The notes beneath the pieces were generated by a model that worked only from the letters and a program-made list of their open reading frames with translations, made no database searches and was not told the origin of the DNA. 64,000 nucleotides of DNA. Origin: Nitrosomonas mobilis (GTDB lineage: Bacteria; Pseudomonadota; Gammaproteobacteria; Burkholderiales; Nitrosomonadaceae). Positions 50,270 to 57,859 of the stretch are shown here, in pieces (within the stretch, counting starts at the first letter, position 1; every line of letters begins with the position of its first letter). The translations under genes and the position numbers were made by a program. The DNA is taken from the NCBI RefSeq assembly GCF_900103035.1, contig NZ_FMWO01000020.1, forward strand, positions 62,001 to 126,000, read 5' to 3'.

Positions 50270-50838
50270 ATGAAACTCAAACTCACCCTCGCTCACCTCG
50301 AATCTCTACTGCTGCGCGCCTGTGACGACCATGCCCCTATCTGCTTCGAAGCACAAGCGACGAAGATGTCGACAAGTTCAAGCTTTGCGAAGGTGCAGAA
50401 GCCTCCTGGCTAACCCAGAGCCAAACTTTCAGCATCAAGGAATTGCGCAGCCGTGTCGAGCCTTGGCTGACCGCCTTATTCCAATCGGAGCATCTTTCGC
50501 TGCTTGCAGGCTCGGGGTTGACCCATGCCGTGCACCATTTGGCGACCAAGCTAGTGGATGGGATGGGCGAGGCAACCCTGACTAGCTATAAGGACGAGAT
50601 CGAAAAAGCTGCGAAAGAGGCCTCCCAAAAAGCAGGGCGAAAAGCAGGTAATCTGGAAGACTAGTTTCGCGCTGCCAACGAATTGCTATGTGGGTTGGAG
50701 ATACTGGGCAAGTCACCAGAAAAGCCGAAACGCTGCGCACCGAGCTGACCAGCACGCTGCAAACTTTCTCCAAATCCATCCTCGAAAGCGAAGCCGGCAT
50801 TGCCACGGCCGTTGAAGACAAGCGCGAGCAAGCTGTTT
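50270..50838 (+). pseudogene. Fused remnants of HsdM start and a SIR2-like protein
   Basis: Starting at ATG 50270 the frame reads MKLKLTLAHLESLLLRACDD, like the first residues of type I methylase HsdM, but stops after 47 codons. A second frame (50326-50664) contains FSIKELRSRVEPWLTALF and SEHLSLLAGSGLTHAVHHLA, resembling the N-terminus of SIR2-family defence proteins. An in-frame TAG (50662-50664), most simply CAG to TAG, interrupts it. The sequence then goes on in frame (FRAANELLCGLEILGKS) and, after a frameshift near 50720, as TLRTELTSTLQTFSKSILES up to a stop at 50838. This is clearly a decayed gene or gene fusion. Confidence 0.65.
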
Positions 50839-50856
50839 AATGGGCAGTTATCTGAA

Positions 50857-51187
50857 AAGCGATAAGCGCATCAGCGATTGCGGGCGCTGGATACCATCTG
50901 GTCTAACGATGCCAAACGCGACAAGATAGCGCTCTATCTGAAAACTGAAGCCAAAGCCTATTTGCCTGCACTGGAACGTGCCTCTCGACTGATTGATGGT
51001 TTTGAATCGCTCCTCGGGCTGGAGTTGTTATCTACCGTGAATTGGCTGCTGGCACATGACCGGGCTGCCGCCGATCCCCAGGTATTGCTGGAGGGGTACC
51101 AACCATTGGTCGGAGGGTGAGGCTGCGGCTGCGGCCCGGCGCAAGGTCAAACTGTTTAACTTGCCCAAGCTGGAACTAAACAACTAG
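50857..51187 (+). pseudogene. Remnant of a DarG-like C-terminal domain
   Basis: The frame from about 50857 to 51120 reads KIALYLKTEAKAYLPALERA then SRLIDGFESLLGLELLSTV, similar to the C-terminal region of DarG-type macro-domain antitoxins, which are often found in type I restriction loci. The frame breaks near 51115 and continues in another as EGEAAAAARRKVKLFNLPK to a TAG at 51185. The N-terminal macro domain and the DarT toxin are absent. The family assignment is from pattern memory and is moderate. Confidence 0.45.
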
Positions 51188-51325
51188 CCTTGAATCATCT
51201 GCAATAAGTTCCCTTGCACGCGGTCGGTTGACGAGCTCGGGAGGCCGTTTTTGGGCGAATATACCGAAGTCAATAGCTCTAGTTGCAATAGTCGCAGTTC
51301 TGCCATAGAACCAGCAACTACTTTT

Positions 51326-51355
51326 TTGACATTTTTTACCAAAATTAAGCATATA
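51326..51355 (+). promoter_or_regulatory. Candidate promoter of rloA-rloB
   Basis: A perfect TTGACA (51326-51331) and CATATA (51350-51355) with an 18-bp spacer lie about 70 bp upstream of the rloA ATG, in a strongly AT-rich stretch. The rest of 51188-51427 shows no gene; it may have held hsdS or the end of the lost upstream genes. This promoter would free rloAB from dependence on the dead hsd genes. Confidence 0.5.
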
Positions 51356-51427
51356 AATAGCTTTTAATTTGTTTTAATGCTAAATATTGACTAATATTGT
51401 CATTTTTTAGCGTAAAAGGTGAATTCA

Positions 51428-52699
51428 ATGCTCATTGAAATGAGTGTGGCCAATTTTCGATCGTTCCGCGAGACGCAAACCTTTACTCTGGTAAAAGGCA
51501 AGGGGGACGAGATGGTGGCTACTAATACCTTTAATGCGGCTGCGGCCAACAACATCGCGTTGCTGCGTTCGGCAGCCATCTACGGTCCCAATGCTAGCGG
51601 CAAGTCCAATCTGTTGCTGGCGCTGCAAACCATGAAACAGGTTGTAGTAGAATCGGCCATCAATCTGCATCGGGGCGATAAGCTGCCCGTGACCCCGTTT
51701 CGGCTGAGCCCGGATACGCGCCAGCACCCCAGCGAGTTTGAAGCTACCTTCCTGGTTAACGGTGTGCGCTACCAGTACGGCTTCGCGGCTACGGCCGAGC
51801 GCATCCATGAGGAATGGTTGTTGGCCTACCCCAAGGGCCGGACGCAACGCTGGTTTAGTCGCGCCTGGGATCCGACGGATCAGCGCTACGACTGGGAGCT
51901 GGGCAATAACCTGACGGGTGAAAAGCAACTTTGGCAAAAATCCACCCGCGATAATGCGTTGTTTTTATCCACGGCGGTGCAGCTCAACAGTGAGCAGTTG
52001 CAACCCATTTTTGACTGGTTTAAAAACACCTTGCGCTTGGTCAATGTAGGCGTTTGGGGGCCAGCGTTCAGCGCATCCCTGTGCGAAAGCAGCGACAAGG
52101 CGAGAATCATGGATTTTTTGCGTGCCGCAGATTTGCATATTGACGATGTTCTGGTCGAGTTAATACCATTTGATGCTGATACGTTACCGACTGCTATACC
52201 GGAGCCTTTGCGGGATATGATTGCCGGTGATATGAAAGACAAAAAGATTTTCGACATTAAAACTGTTCATAAAGATGATGAGGGCAAGCCTGTTGACTTT
52301 GATTTTGTCGACGAATCCGACGGCACCCGAAAACTGTTTTCCTTCGCCGGGCCATGGATTGATTCGCTGACTAAGGGCTATGTGCTGTTTATCGACGAGT
52401 TGCACGATAATCTACATCCGCGCCTGGTACAGTTTTTGGTGCAGTTGTTTCATAACCTGGAAACCAATCCCAACAATGCTCAGCTCGTCTTTACCACGCA
52501 CGAAACATCGATCCTGAATCAGGAGATTTTTCGCCGCGATCAGATCTGGTTCTGCGAAAAAGATAAAAATCAGGCCACGGTGCTCTATCCGTTAACGGAT
52601 TTCAGCCCGCGTAAGGGGCGTGAAAATCTGGAAGCAGCCTATCTTTCGGGTCGCTATGGCGCTTTGCCGTTTATTCGGCCGCTCAAGCAGATTGGTTGA
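51428..52699 (+). CDS. rloA: RloA-like AAA-family ATPase (restriction-linked)
   Basis: 423 residues of the AAA15/AAA21 group related to OLD and ABC ATPases. Walker A is YGPNASGKSN (52-61; Lys59), Walker B is YVLFIDELHDNLHP (about 318-331), and a switch-like FTTHETSIL follows. The Walker motifs and the insert between them are intact. AAAGG (51415-51419) sets the start at ATG 51428 rather than GTG 51419. It overlaps rloB by 1 bp (TGATG). RloA and RloB were first named as genes inside Campylobacter type I restriction loci; a defence role is likely but the mechanism is not established here. Confidence 0.85.
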   Translation: MLIEMSVANFRSFRETQTFTLVKGKGDEMVATNTFNAAAANNIALLRSAAIYGPNASGKSNLLLALQTMKQVVVESAINLHRGDKLPVTPFRLSPDTRQHPSEFEATFLVNGVRYQYGFAATAERIHEEWLLAYPKGRTQRWFSRAWDPTDQRYDWELGNNLTGEKQLWQKSTRDNALFLSTAVQLNSEQLQPIFDWFKNTLRLVNVGVWGPAFSASLCESSDKARIMDFLRAADLHIDDVLVELIPFDADTLPTAIPEPLRDMIAGDMKDKKIFDIKTVHKDDEGKPVDFDFVDESDGTRKLFSFAGPWIDSLTKGYVLFIDELHDNLHPRLVQFLVQLFHNLETNPNNAQLVFTTHETSILNQEIFRRDQIWFCEKDKNQATVLYPLTDFSPRKGRENLEAAYLSGRYGALPFIRPLKQIG

Positions 52700-53370
52700 T
52701 GGGTACGGATAACCTGTTTCATAAACGTAAGGCAAAAAGCGCGAAAGGATTGCAGCGACGTATCGCAAGACGTGATCCGTATGCCAAAGTGCTAATTGTC
52801 TGCGAGGGTGAAAAAACCGAACCTCGGTACTTTCAAGATCTGAGAAACCACTATGGCCTGAATACCGCCAATATCGAAGTGTGCGGTGAATGTGGTTCAG
52901 ATCCGAACAGTGTGCTGCAATTTGCCACACAACGCTATCGTGAGGAAAAGGACGCCGGCGATGCATTCGACCAGGTTTTCTGTGTGTTCGATAAGGACAT
53001 TCATGCCAACTATGATGAAGCACTGAACGCCATAGCCAAGGCGCAACCGCGCAACACTTTTGTCGTCATGAATTCGGTGCCCTGCTTTGAATACTGGTTG
53101 TTACTGCATTTTATCTATAGCACCCGGCCCTATTTAGCATTGCCGGGCAACAGTGCGGGCAATCAGGTACTCTCTGAGCTTAGAGGCTATTTGCCTGACT
53201 ATGAGAAAGGGGCGAACAACATCTTTGCCATGCTGTTGGATCAGCTGGAGTTTGCCAAAAGTAATGCCGAGCGTTCATTAAACGAGGCGCAGGCTAATGT
53301 AACCGATAACCCGACGACGCGAATCCATGAGCTGGTGAATTTTTTGCAGGAGATAAAAATGCCAAGATGA
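52699..53370 (+). CDS. rloB: RloB-like protein with TOPRIM-like core
   Basis: 223 residues. VLIVCEGEKTEPRYF near the N-terminus and DQVFCVFDKDIH about 60 residues later give the Glu and DxD arrangement of TOPRIM-type nucleases such as OLD proteins. A conserved NSVPCFEYWLLLHF follows. The start ATG overlaps the rloA stop (TGATG). Its own stop overlaps an ATG at 53367 that probably began hsdR. The gene is intact while both flanks are decayed. A two-protein ATPase/nuclease module is the simplest reading; nuclease activity is inferred. Confidence 0.82.
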   Translation: MGTDNLFHKRKAKSAKGLQRRIARRDPYAKVLIVCEGEKTEPRYFQDLRNHYGLNTANIEVCGECGSDPNSVLQFATQRYREEKDAGDAFDQVFCVFDKDIHANYDEALNAIAKAQPRNTFVVMNSVPCFEYWLLLHFIYSTRPYLALPGNSAGNQVLSELRGYLPDYEKGANNIFAMLLDQLEFAKSNAERSLNEAQANVTDNPTTRIHELVNFLQEIKMPR

Positions 53371-53745
53371 ATCAGAACAATACTTGTCAAAGCAAAACCC
53401 ATAAAACTGGCGAGGCCGCTTTTGTCTGAATGCACCAAAATCGAGCGACCTTTTCTGCAGCAGCTAAAGTCGCTGGGCTGGGAGATTATCGATCAGGGCC
53501 AGGATATTTCCTCCGGCTCGGCCAAAAACCAGCGCGCCAGTTTTCGCTAGTGACTGCTGCCGGAAGTGTTCAATTGCGCCGTTGCCGCACTGAACCCGGG
53601 CGCGAATGGTGGCATCTGGCTCACCAGCAAACAATTGCAGGATTTGCAGGAACAACTGCTGCGTCAACCCAACCAGTACCCTGCTGGAAGCCAACGAGGC
53701 AGTGCAGAAGCTGTTGTTCAAGGCGCAGGTGGTGTGTCATTCCGG
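53367..53745 (+). pseudogene. Remnant of type I restriction subunit HsdR (N-terminal part)
   Basis: Fragments in three frames line up with the N-terminus of HsdR: ARPLLSECTKIERPFLQQLK, then ASFR followed by a stop near 53551. It continues as EVFNCAVAALNPGANGGIWL and TSKQLQDLQEQLLRQPN, and after another frameshift as TLLEANEAVQKLLFKAQVV. The nuclease and motor domains (about 700 or more residues) are missing. The original ATG overlaps the rloB stop, so hsdR was once translated from the same mRNA. Confidence 0.75.
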
Positions 53746-54122
53746 GCTGGCGGCAGTGCGCTACCAGAAAGCGATTCATCTAGGGCCAGCAGCGTTTTGC
53801 CGGGCGTGTGGCGTTCTATGCACCCAGAGTGGGCGTAAGCGTGGCTGGCATCAAGGTCAAGGAAATGGGCTGCCGCTGGGTTAGTTGCGGCAAGCGCGGC
53901 GTGCTCAATTTTCACTGGAAGTGCATGATGGCTCCGCCACGCATCATCGACTACATCGTGGTGCACGAACTCTGCCATTTCCATCACCGCAACCACAGTG
54001 ATGCGTTCTGGAATGAAGTCGACAAGGTGCTGCCGGATTGGCGCGAACGAAAGGAATGCTCCGTAAACGCGGGGCAAGTCTGGATATCTGAACGTCAGTT
54101 TGAGGATAACACTGCCATGTAG
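53745..54122 (+). pseudogene. Truncated YgjP-like (M48-type) metallopeptidase
   Basis: The frame from about 53791 to 54122 gives FAGRVAFYAPRVGVSVAGIK, a central WVSCGKRGVLNFHWK block and VVHELCHFHHRNHSDAFW with the zinc motif HELCH. These are features of YgjP-family metal-dependent hydrolases that frequently follow hsdR in type I loci. The N-terminal half is missing and the junction with hsdR is frameshifted (YQKAIHL in another frame at about 53760). An ATG at 53808 could still yield a 104-residue piece, but I consider it non-functional. Confidence 0.65.
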
Positions 54123-54345
54123 TGGGCGCACTTCTTGGCACACCGCTGATAGCAGATAGCAGTTCGTCGTCGAACTTCTTTCTCAAGATAGGCTGCGGCG
54201 GTAGCTGCTCCGACACTGAGCCCGCTATCTTCGGATAACTTTCCGGCCAGTCTGACGATCAAACCGTTTCCCGGTATATTTGGTTCCTATGAGAAAGAGC
54301 GTTTTTTCTATACACTGCATTAATGCTCATAATGAGAATTACTGA

Positions 54346-55506
54346 ATGAATACAATTTATAAAAGAGTGTGGGCAGGTATCTTATTGTCATTACTTCTGG
54401 GCTGTGCTTCAACGTCAACTAATCATCAGCAGATGATTGATCCCGCACAACGTATGGAATTTGACGGTATATCCGTCCTGGCACCGCAAGCTAAAAATTG
54501 GTCGCTTGGCGCAATTCCAACTCAGAAGAAAGGGCTGGTGTTGTTTAAGAAACAGTTTCCTGAATCATTGGAAAAGCCGGAAATGCACACTTTTTTAGCT
54601 GGGGTTAGGCGTGCGGACATGAATGAGAAATCGCCCAAAAATTCGCATGAGCTTCTGGCTTTTATCAAATCAACGCTTGCTTCTAAAAATGATGTCCGGT
54701 TTCAGACTATAAGTAATCGCAGCTTTGTGGATGAAAATAGAAGTAAAGCCTTGAATACCGACTGTGCTCAGTACGAGTTAGTAGAAAAGGAGTCTGCTAA
54801 TCCATTGTTTCCTGGAAAGGTGTTCATTCTGACCACCTATGGTTTTCAATGCCGCCATCCCTATTCCGCCGGCATTGTCGTCGATGCGTTTTGCACTGAG
54901 CGATATCAAGAAAACAATCGGCCAGCAAGCCAGGTTCATAAGGAAGAATGTACAGCTTTCCTGAATGATGTGCAGTTTACACCGCTGGGTACTCGGACAG
55001 AGGGGCTCATGGATAATCCATACCTGGATGTACCGGCATGGGATTATCCGCAGTGGCAACAAACGGTTTCCGCTGCCAGGATGTTGAATATGCAAGGCAA
55101 TAATATTGGGGCGGAGCAGCTATGCGACCAAGTTTTGCATTTTGCTGATGCAAATACTATCAAAAACATATATGCGTACGCTGATTTGCTGGAATCTCAG
55201 CAGGATGATCGCAGCTTACTGGTGCGCGGCAGAGCGAATAAGCTCATGGAATTGAGAATCAAGCAGGCAAACGCTACTCAGTCTCAAACGACCTGGCTTG
55301 GATTCGTTCCTGAGGAAATACTCGAGGAGTATGCCACTTTGTTGGAAACACAACAACAAAGCGCCGAGGCAAAATCTATTAGAGCATTAGGGGAAGCTTA
55401 CAGGTATACCCAGGAAGTGCATGCTATTCGCTTGCGCATCATAAGCCAGGGGGGAAACGCATGGGGAATGTGCATTGGATTCCAGGATTATAATCTCCTT
55501 GACTAA
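54346..55506 (+). CDS. Hypothetical lipoprotein, 386 aa
   Basis: A lipobox LLGC at residues about 17-20 (signal VWAGILLSLLLGCAS) marks an acylated periplasmic or outer-membrane protein. The N-terminal half has mixed alpha/beta character with several cysteines (TDCAQYEL, GFQCRHPYS, DAFCTERY, KEECTAFL) that may pair. The C-terminal half (about 235-370) is helical and TPR-like (AEQLCDQVLHFADANTIKN). I recognise no family. It is a single gene between a decayed defence island and a transposase remnant, so it is probably part of the accessory region. Confidence 0.75.
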   Translation: MNTIYKRVWAGILLSLLLGCASTSTNHQQMIDPAQRMEFDGISVLAPQAKNWSLGAIPTQKKGLVLFKKQFPESLEKPEMHTFLAGVRRADMNEKSPKNSHELLAFIKSTLASKNDVRFQTISNRSFVDENRSKALNTDCAQYELVEKESANPLFPGKVFILTTYGFQCRHPYSAGIVVDAFCTERYQENNRPASQVHKEECTAFLNDVQFTPLGTRTEGLMDNPYLDVPAWDYPQWQQTVSAARMLNMQGNNIGAEQLCDQVLHFADANTIKNIYAYADLLESQQDDRSLLVRGRANKLMELRIKQANATQSQTTWLGFVPEEILEEYATLLETQQQSAEAKSIRALGEAYRYTQEVHAIRLRIISQGGNAWGMCIGFQDYNLLD

Positions 55507-55554
55507 GCTTTAGACATTTAACCTTCATCCTGGAAAACAGAGTAATAAGTCTGG

Positions 55555-55690
55555 CCTCTCGATTCATCTTGCCAGGTACCAATATGGCGCATGCAGATGA
55601 GAAAATGCTGTTCACTGTCGGTCAGTGTGGTTTTATAACGCGCTTCCCATAAGGTGGTTCTGCTCAGTAGGAAATGGTTGTAACCGGATG
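55555..55690 (-). pseudogene. Fragment of a Y1/REP-associated transposase
   Basis: On the minus strand the frame reads YNHFLLSRTTLWEARYKTTL then TDSEQHFLICMRHI. This is the recognisable C-terminal block of Y1 (REP-associated tyrosine) transposases (usual form TGTLWEGRYK...LLTCMRYIELNPVRA). The conserved IELNPVRA is already lost, as are the catalytic parts. No REP repeats are seen next to it. It explains part of the 512-bp gap 55507-56018; the remainder is AT-rich with the decayed start of the next gene. Confidence 0.6.
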
Positions 55691-56018
55691 TGAATGCGAC
55701 AATTTTCGCATTTATATTGAGTTACGGCCATGTCATGTTGAATTTCCTTTCGTTGATGAGAAGTGTTATGGAATTGGCAAAAGGCATATACGGAACTGTT
55801 TTTTTATTCATAATCAATTTGTCGAGGTGAATCGTGAGTATTGATAAAAAGTATCTGATCTTCGTGCTATCCCTGTTCATGTTTCTGTAATGATGTTTTG
55901 GCAATGCACAAGCAACGAATCCCAACAAACGATAGAGTATCGTCATCAAACTGAATTCGTTTGATGGCCCCAATTGGGGAATCCGGTGGTTGGCGGGCAC
56001 AACTGGTAACCGGTTTGT

Positions 56019-56351
56019 ATGGCAATGGGGTTGACCAATCAGGTGCCTGGCAGTAAGGTGGGGCAGAAATACGCTGATCAAGTAACGGCTTTCCTGAACC
56101 TGGAAGCAGTGGAGCTGGCGGACACGCATGACGTCCCCGATCTTTCCATCTTTACCTGCGCGAGTGGGAGACATCTGCAACAGTATTGGGATGATCTGAT
56201 CAGCAAGGGTGTGTCCATCATGGTTTGCCTAGGATGTGTTGCAATTAGTGGTGTCACGTCGGATATCGTGCGTGAGGGTGCGCGTATGGGTGACATGATA
56301 AGCGTACAGCAGCTTTTCTTGGGCGCAGATAAAGTTTTTTTTGATTATTAA
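56019..56351 (+). pseudogene. DsrE/F-like protein, probably N-terminally decayed
   Basis: The open part is 110 codons. Its C-terminal half, DDLISKGVSIMVCLGCVAI and REGARMGDMISVQQLFLGAD, matches the DsrE-family end with the conserved Cys of the VCxxC region. The ATG at 56019 has no ribosome site and the usual N-terminal beta-strand is missing. A good ribosome site and start (GAGGTGAATC-GTG at about 55833) with VSIDKKYLIFVLSLFMFL stops after 18 codons, suggesting a frameshifted original start. If functional, it would be a small sulfur-relay-like protein. It ends at a strong terminator. Confidence 0.5.
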
Positions 56352-56376
56352 AAATAACAGCGGGGCTTCAAAACGA

Positions 56377-56426
56377 AGCATGGCGGCTCGTGTGCGGTTA
56401 TCTGCACAGATCGCCATGCTTTTTTA
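56377..56426 (+). terminator. Rho-independent terminator after the DsrE-like gene
   Basis: AGCATGGCG (56377-56385) pairs exactly with CGCCATGCT (56412-56420), with an inner TGTGC/GCACA, and is followed by TTTTTT. This is a textbook intrinsic terminator. Confidence 0.8.
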
Positions 56427-56469
56427 ATGAATAAAAATGTGTAAATCCCCATGGTTGCAAAGGTTTTTT

Positions 56470-57708
56470 ATGTGCCGCATCAGTGAAGTCGTGACTTCAG
56501 GCGCTACTCTGTTTCTGGTCTGGACACTATTCTGCCTGCTTGCGGCAAATTGTCAGGCACAAACCGGGATGATCGGTAACCCTGCGGAAAAAGGGGCGAG
56601 ATTGCCGCGCTTGACGACTGTGCCAGATGGTTCGATATTGTTGAGCTGGGTGGAAACCATAGATGGAGGCAAGCAGAACGAGCAACACGTGCTCAGATAC
56701 GCGATTCGTAGTGAAGGGCGCTGGATCAGGACCGGTACGGTGGCAAAAGGTGAAAACTGGTTCATTAACTGGGCGGATTTTCCGTCTGTCGTAGTGATCA
56801 ATGACGATTTCTGGGTGGCGCACTGGTTGGTCAGATCCCCGGGAGGGCGCAGTTATGATTATGATATCCATTTGTCGATTTCGACGGACGGGGGACTGAA
56901 CTGGCAACCGGCAATCAAGCCGCATCGCGATGGCGTGGCGGCTGAACACGGCTTCGTATCTATTTTCCCGATCGGAGACGACGGTGCTGGTATCATCTGG
57001 CTGGACGGACGCGACAATCAGACAGGTGGCACGGGTAAATTTGCGCTGCGCTACACAAGGCTTGACCGGGACGGTGTCCTGCATGCCGAGGAAGTGATCG
57101 ATGCTGATACCTGTACCTGCTGCTGGACGACTGCGGCAGCATCAGTTAGTGGGCCGGTCATCGCATGGCGCAGCCGGCGTGATGGCCAAATCCGTGATCA
57201 TCATGTGACGCGCATGGAAGACAACAAATGGGCCAAACCCGCTCATCTTGGTCGGGATGGCTGGTCGATCGATGCCTGTCCGGTGAATGGCCCCGGGTTG
57301 ATCGCAAATAATAATCAGGTGGTGGCAGCCTGGTTTACGGCAGCAGCCAGCCAGCCAGCAGTGCGTGCGGCGCTTTCCCATGATGCCGGTAAACATTTTT
57401 CCAAGCCACTTGAAATCGATACTAATCAGCCACTCGGGCGTATCAGCCTTGCCTGGCTGGATGAAAGAACTGCTGCCATTACTTGGCTGGGTGCAATTGA
57501 TAAAACCAGCAGGCAATCTCCTCTTATGCTGCGCAAGCTCTCGCTCGACGGCAAGCTTTATCCCGCTTTCAAAATACTCGATATCGATCCGGGGTTCGCA
57601 ACCGGTGTGCCGCAGATGGTGCGTGAAGACAATGGTAGATTGATGCTTGCGTGGACAGCGCCTGCGCCGGAGTATGGAATACGCACTTTGATTCTTTCTG
57701 CCCATTGA
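56470..57708 (+). CDS. Exported BNR/sialidase-like beta-propeller protein
   Basis: 412 residues from ATG 56470, chosen because AAAGG lies 6 nt upstream and a signal peptide follows (LFLVWTLFCLLAANCQAQT). An earlier ATG at 56437 lacks a ribosome site. The mature protein is built of beta-blade repeats with Asp-box-like SxDGGxxW (SISTDGGLNW; LSHDAGKHF), as in sialidase/BNR propellers. Catalytic sialidase residues are not evident. A CxCC cluster (Cys215, 217, 218, in DTCTCCW) is unusual and might bind metal. It lies in the periplasm or is secreted. It ends at a hairpin terminator. Confidence 0.78.
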   Translation: MCRISEVVTSGATLFLVWTLFCLLAANCQAQTGMIGNPAEKGARLPRLTTVPDGSILLSWVETIDGGKQNEQHVLRYAIRSEGRWIRTGTVAKGENWFINWADFPSVVVINDDFWVAHWLVRSPGGRSYDYDIHLSISTDGGLNWQPAIKPHRDGVAAEHGFVSIFPIGDDGAGIIWLDGRDNQTGGTGKFALRYTRLDRDGVLHAEEVIDADTCTCCWTTAAASVSGPVIAWRSRRDGQIRDHHVTRMEDNKWAKPAHLGRDGWSIDACPVNGPGLIANNNQVVAAWFTAAASQPAVRAALSHDAGKHFSKPLEIDTNQPLGRISLAWLDERTAAITWLGAIDKTSRQSPLMLRKLSLDGKLYPAFKILDIDPGFATGVPQMVREDNGRLMLAWTAPAPEYGIRTLILSAH

Positions 57709-57719
57709 TGTGTCAGATC

Positions 57720-57760
57720 AGCCTGTTTTCAACAGGCTCGTTTCTGAAATTTTTCAGAAA
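57720..57760 (+). terminator. Terminator after the beta-propeller gene
   Basis: AGCCTGT/ACAGGCT (57720-57726/57732-57738) form a tight hairpin followed by CGTTT. A second inverted repeat TTTCTGAAA/TTTCAGAAA (57741-57749/57752-57760) follows at once. Together they probably end the upstream transcript. Confidence 0.5.
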
Positions 57761-57859
57761 TACCTTGCAATCCACAACAAAATCAGGGAAATTTCATGAT
57801 TGTCGGGATGAAGCTAAATAAAAGCCGATTTTGGGGAATTATTCAACAGGGGGAGAGAA

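Noticed and set aside
53808-54122. Treating the YgjP-like open frame as an intact 104-aa protease
   Set aside because: The N-terminal half of the family is missing and the upstream junction with hsdR is frameshifted, although the HELCH zinc motif survives.
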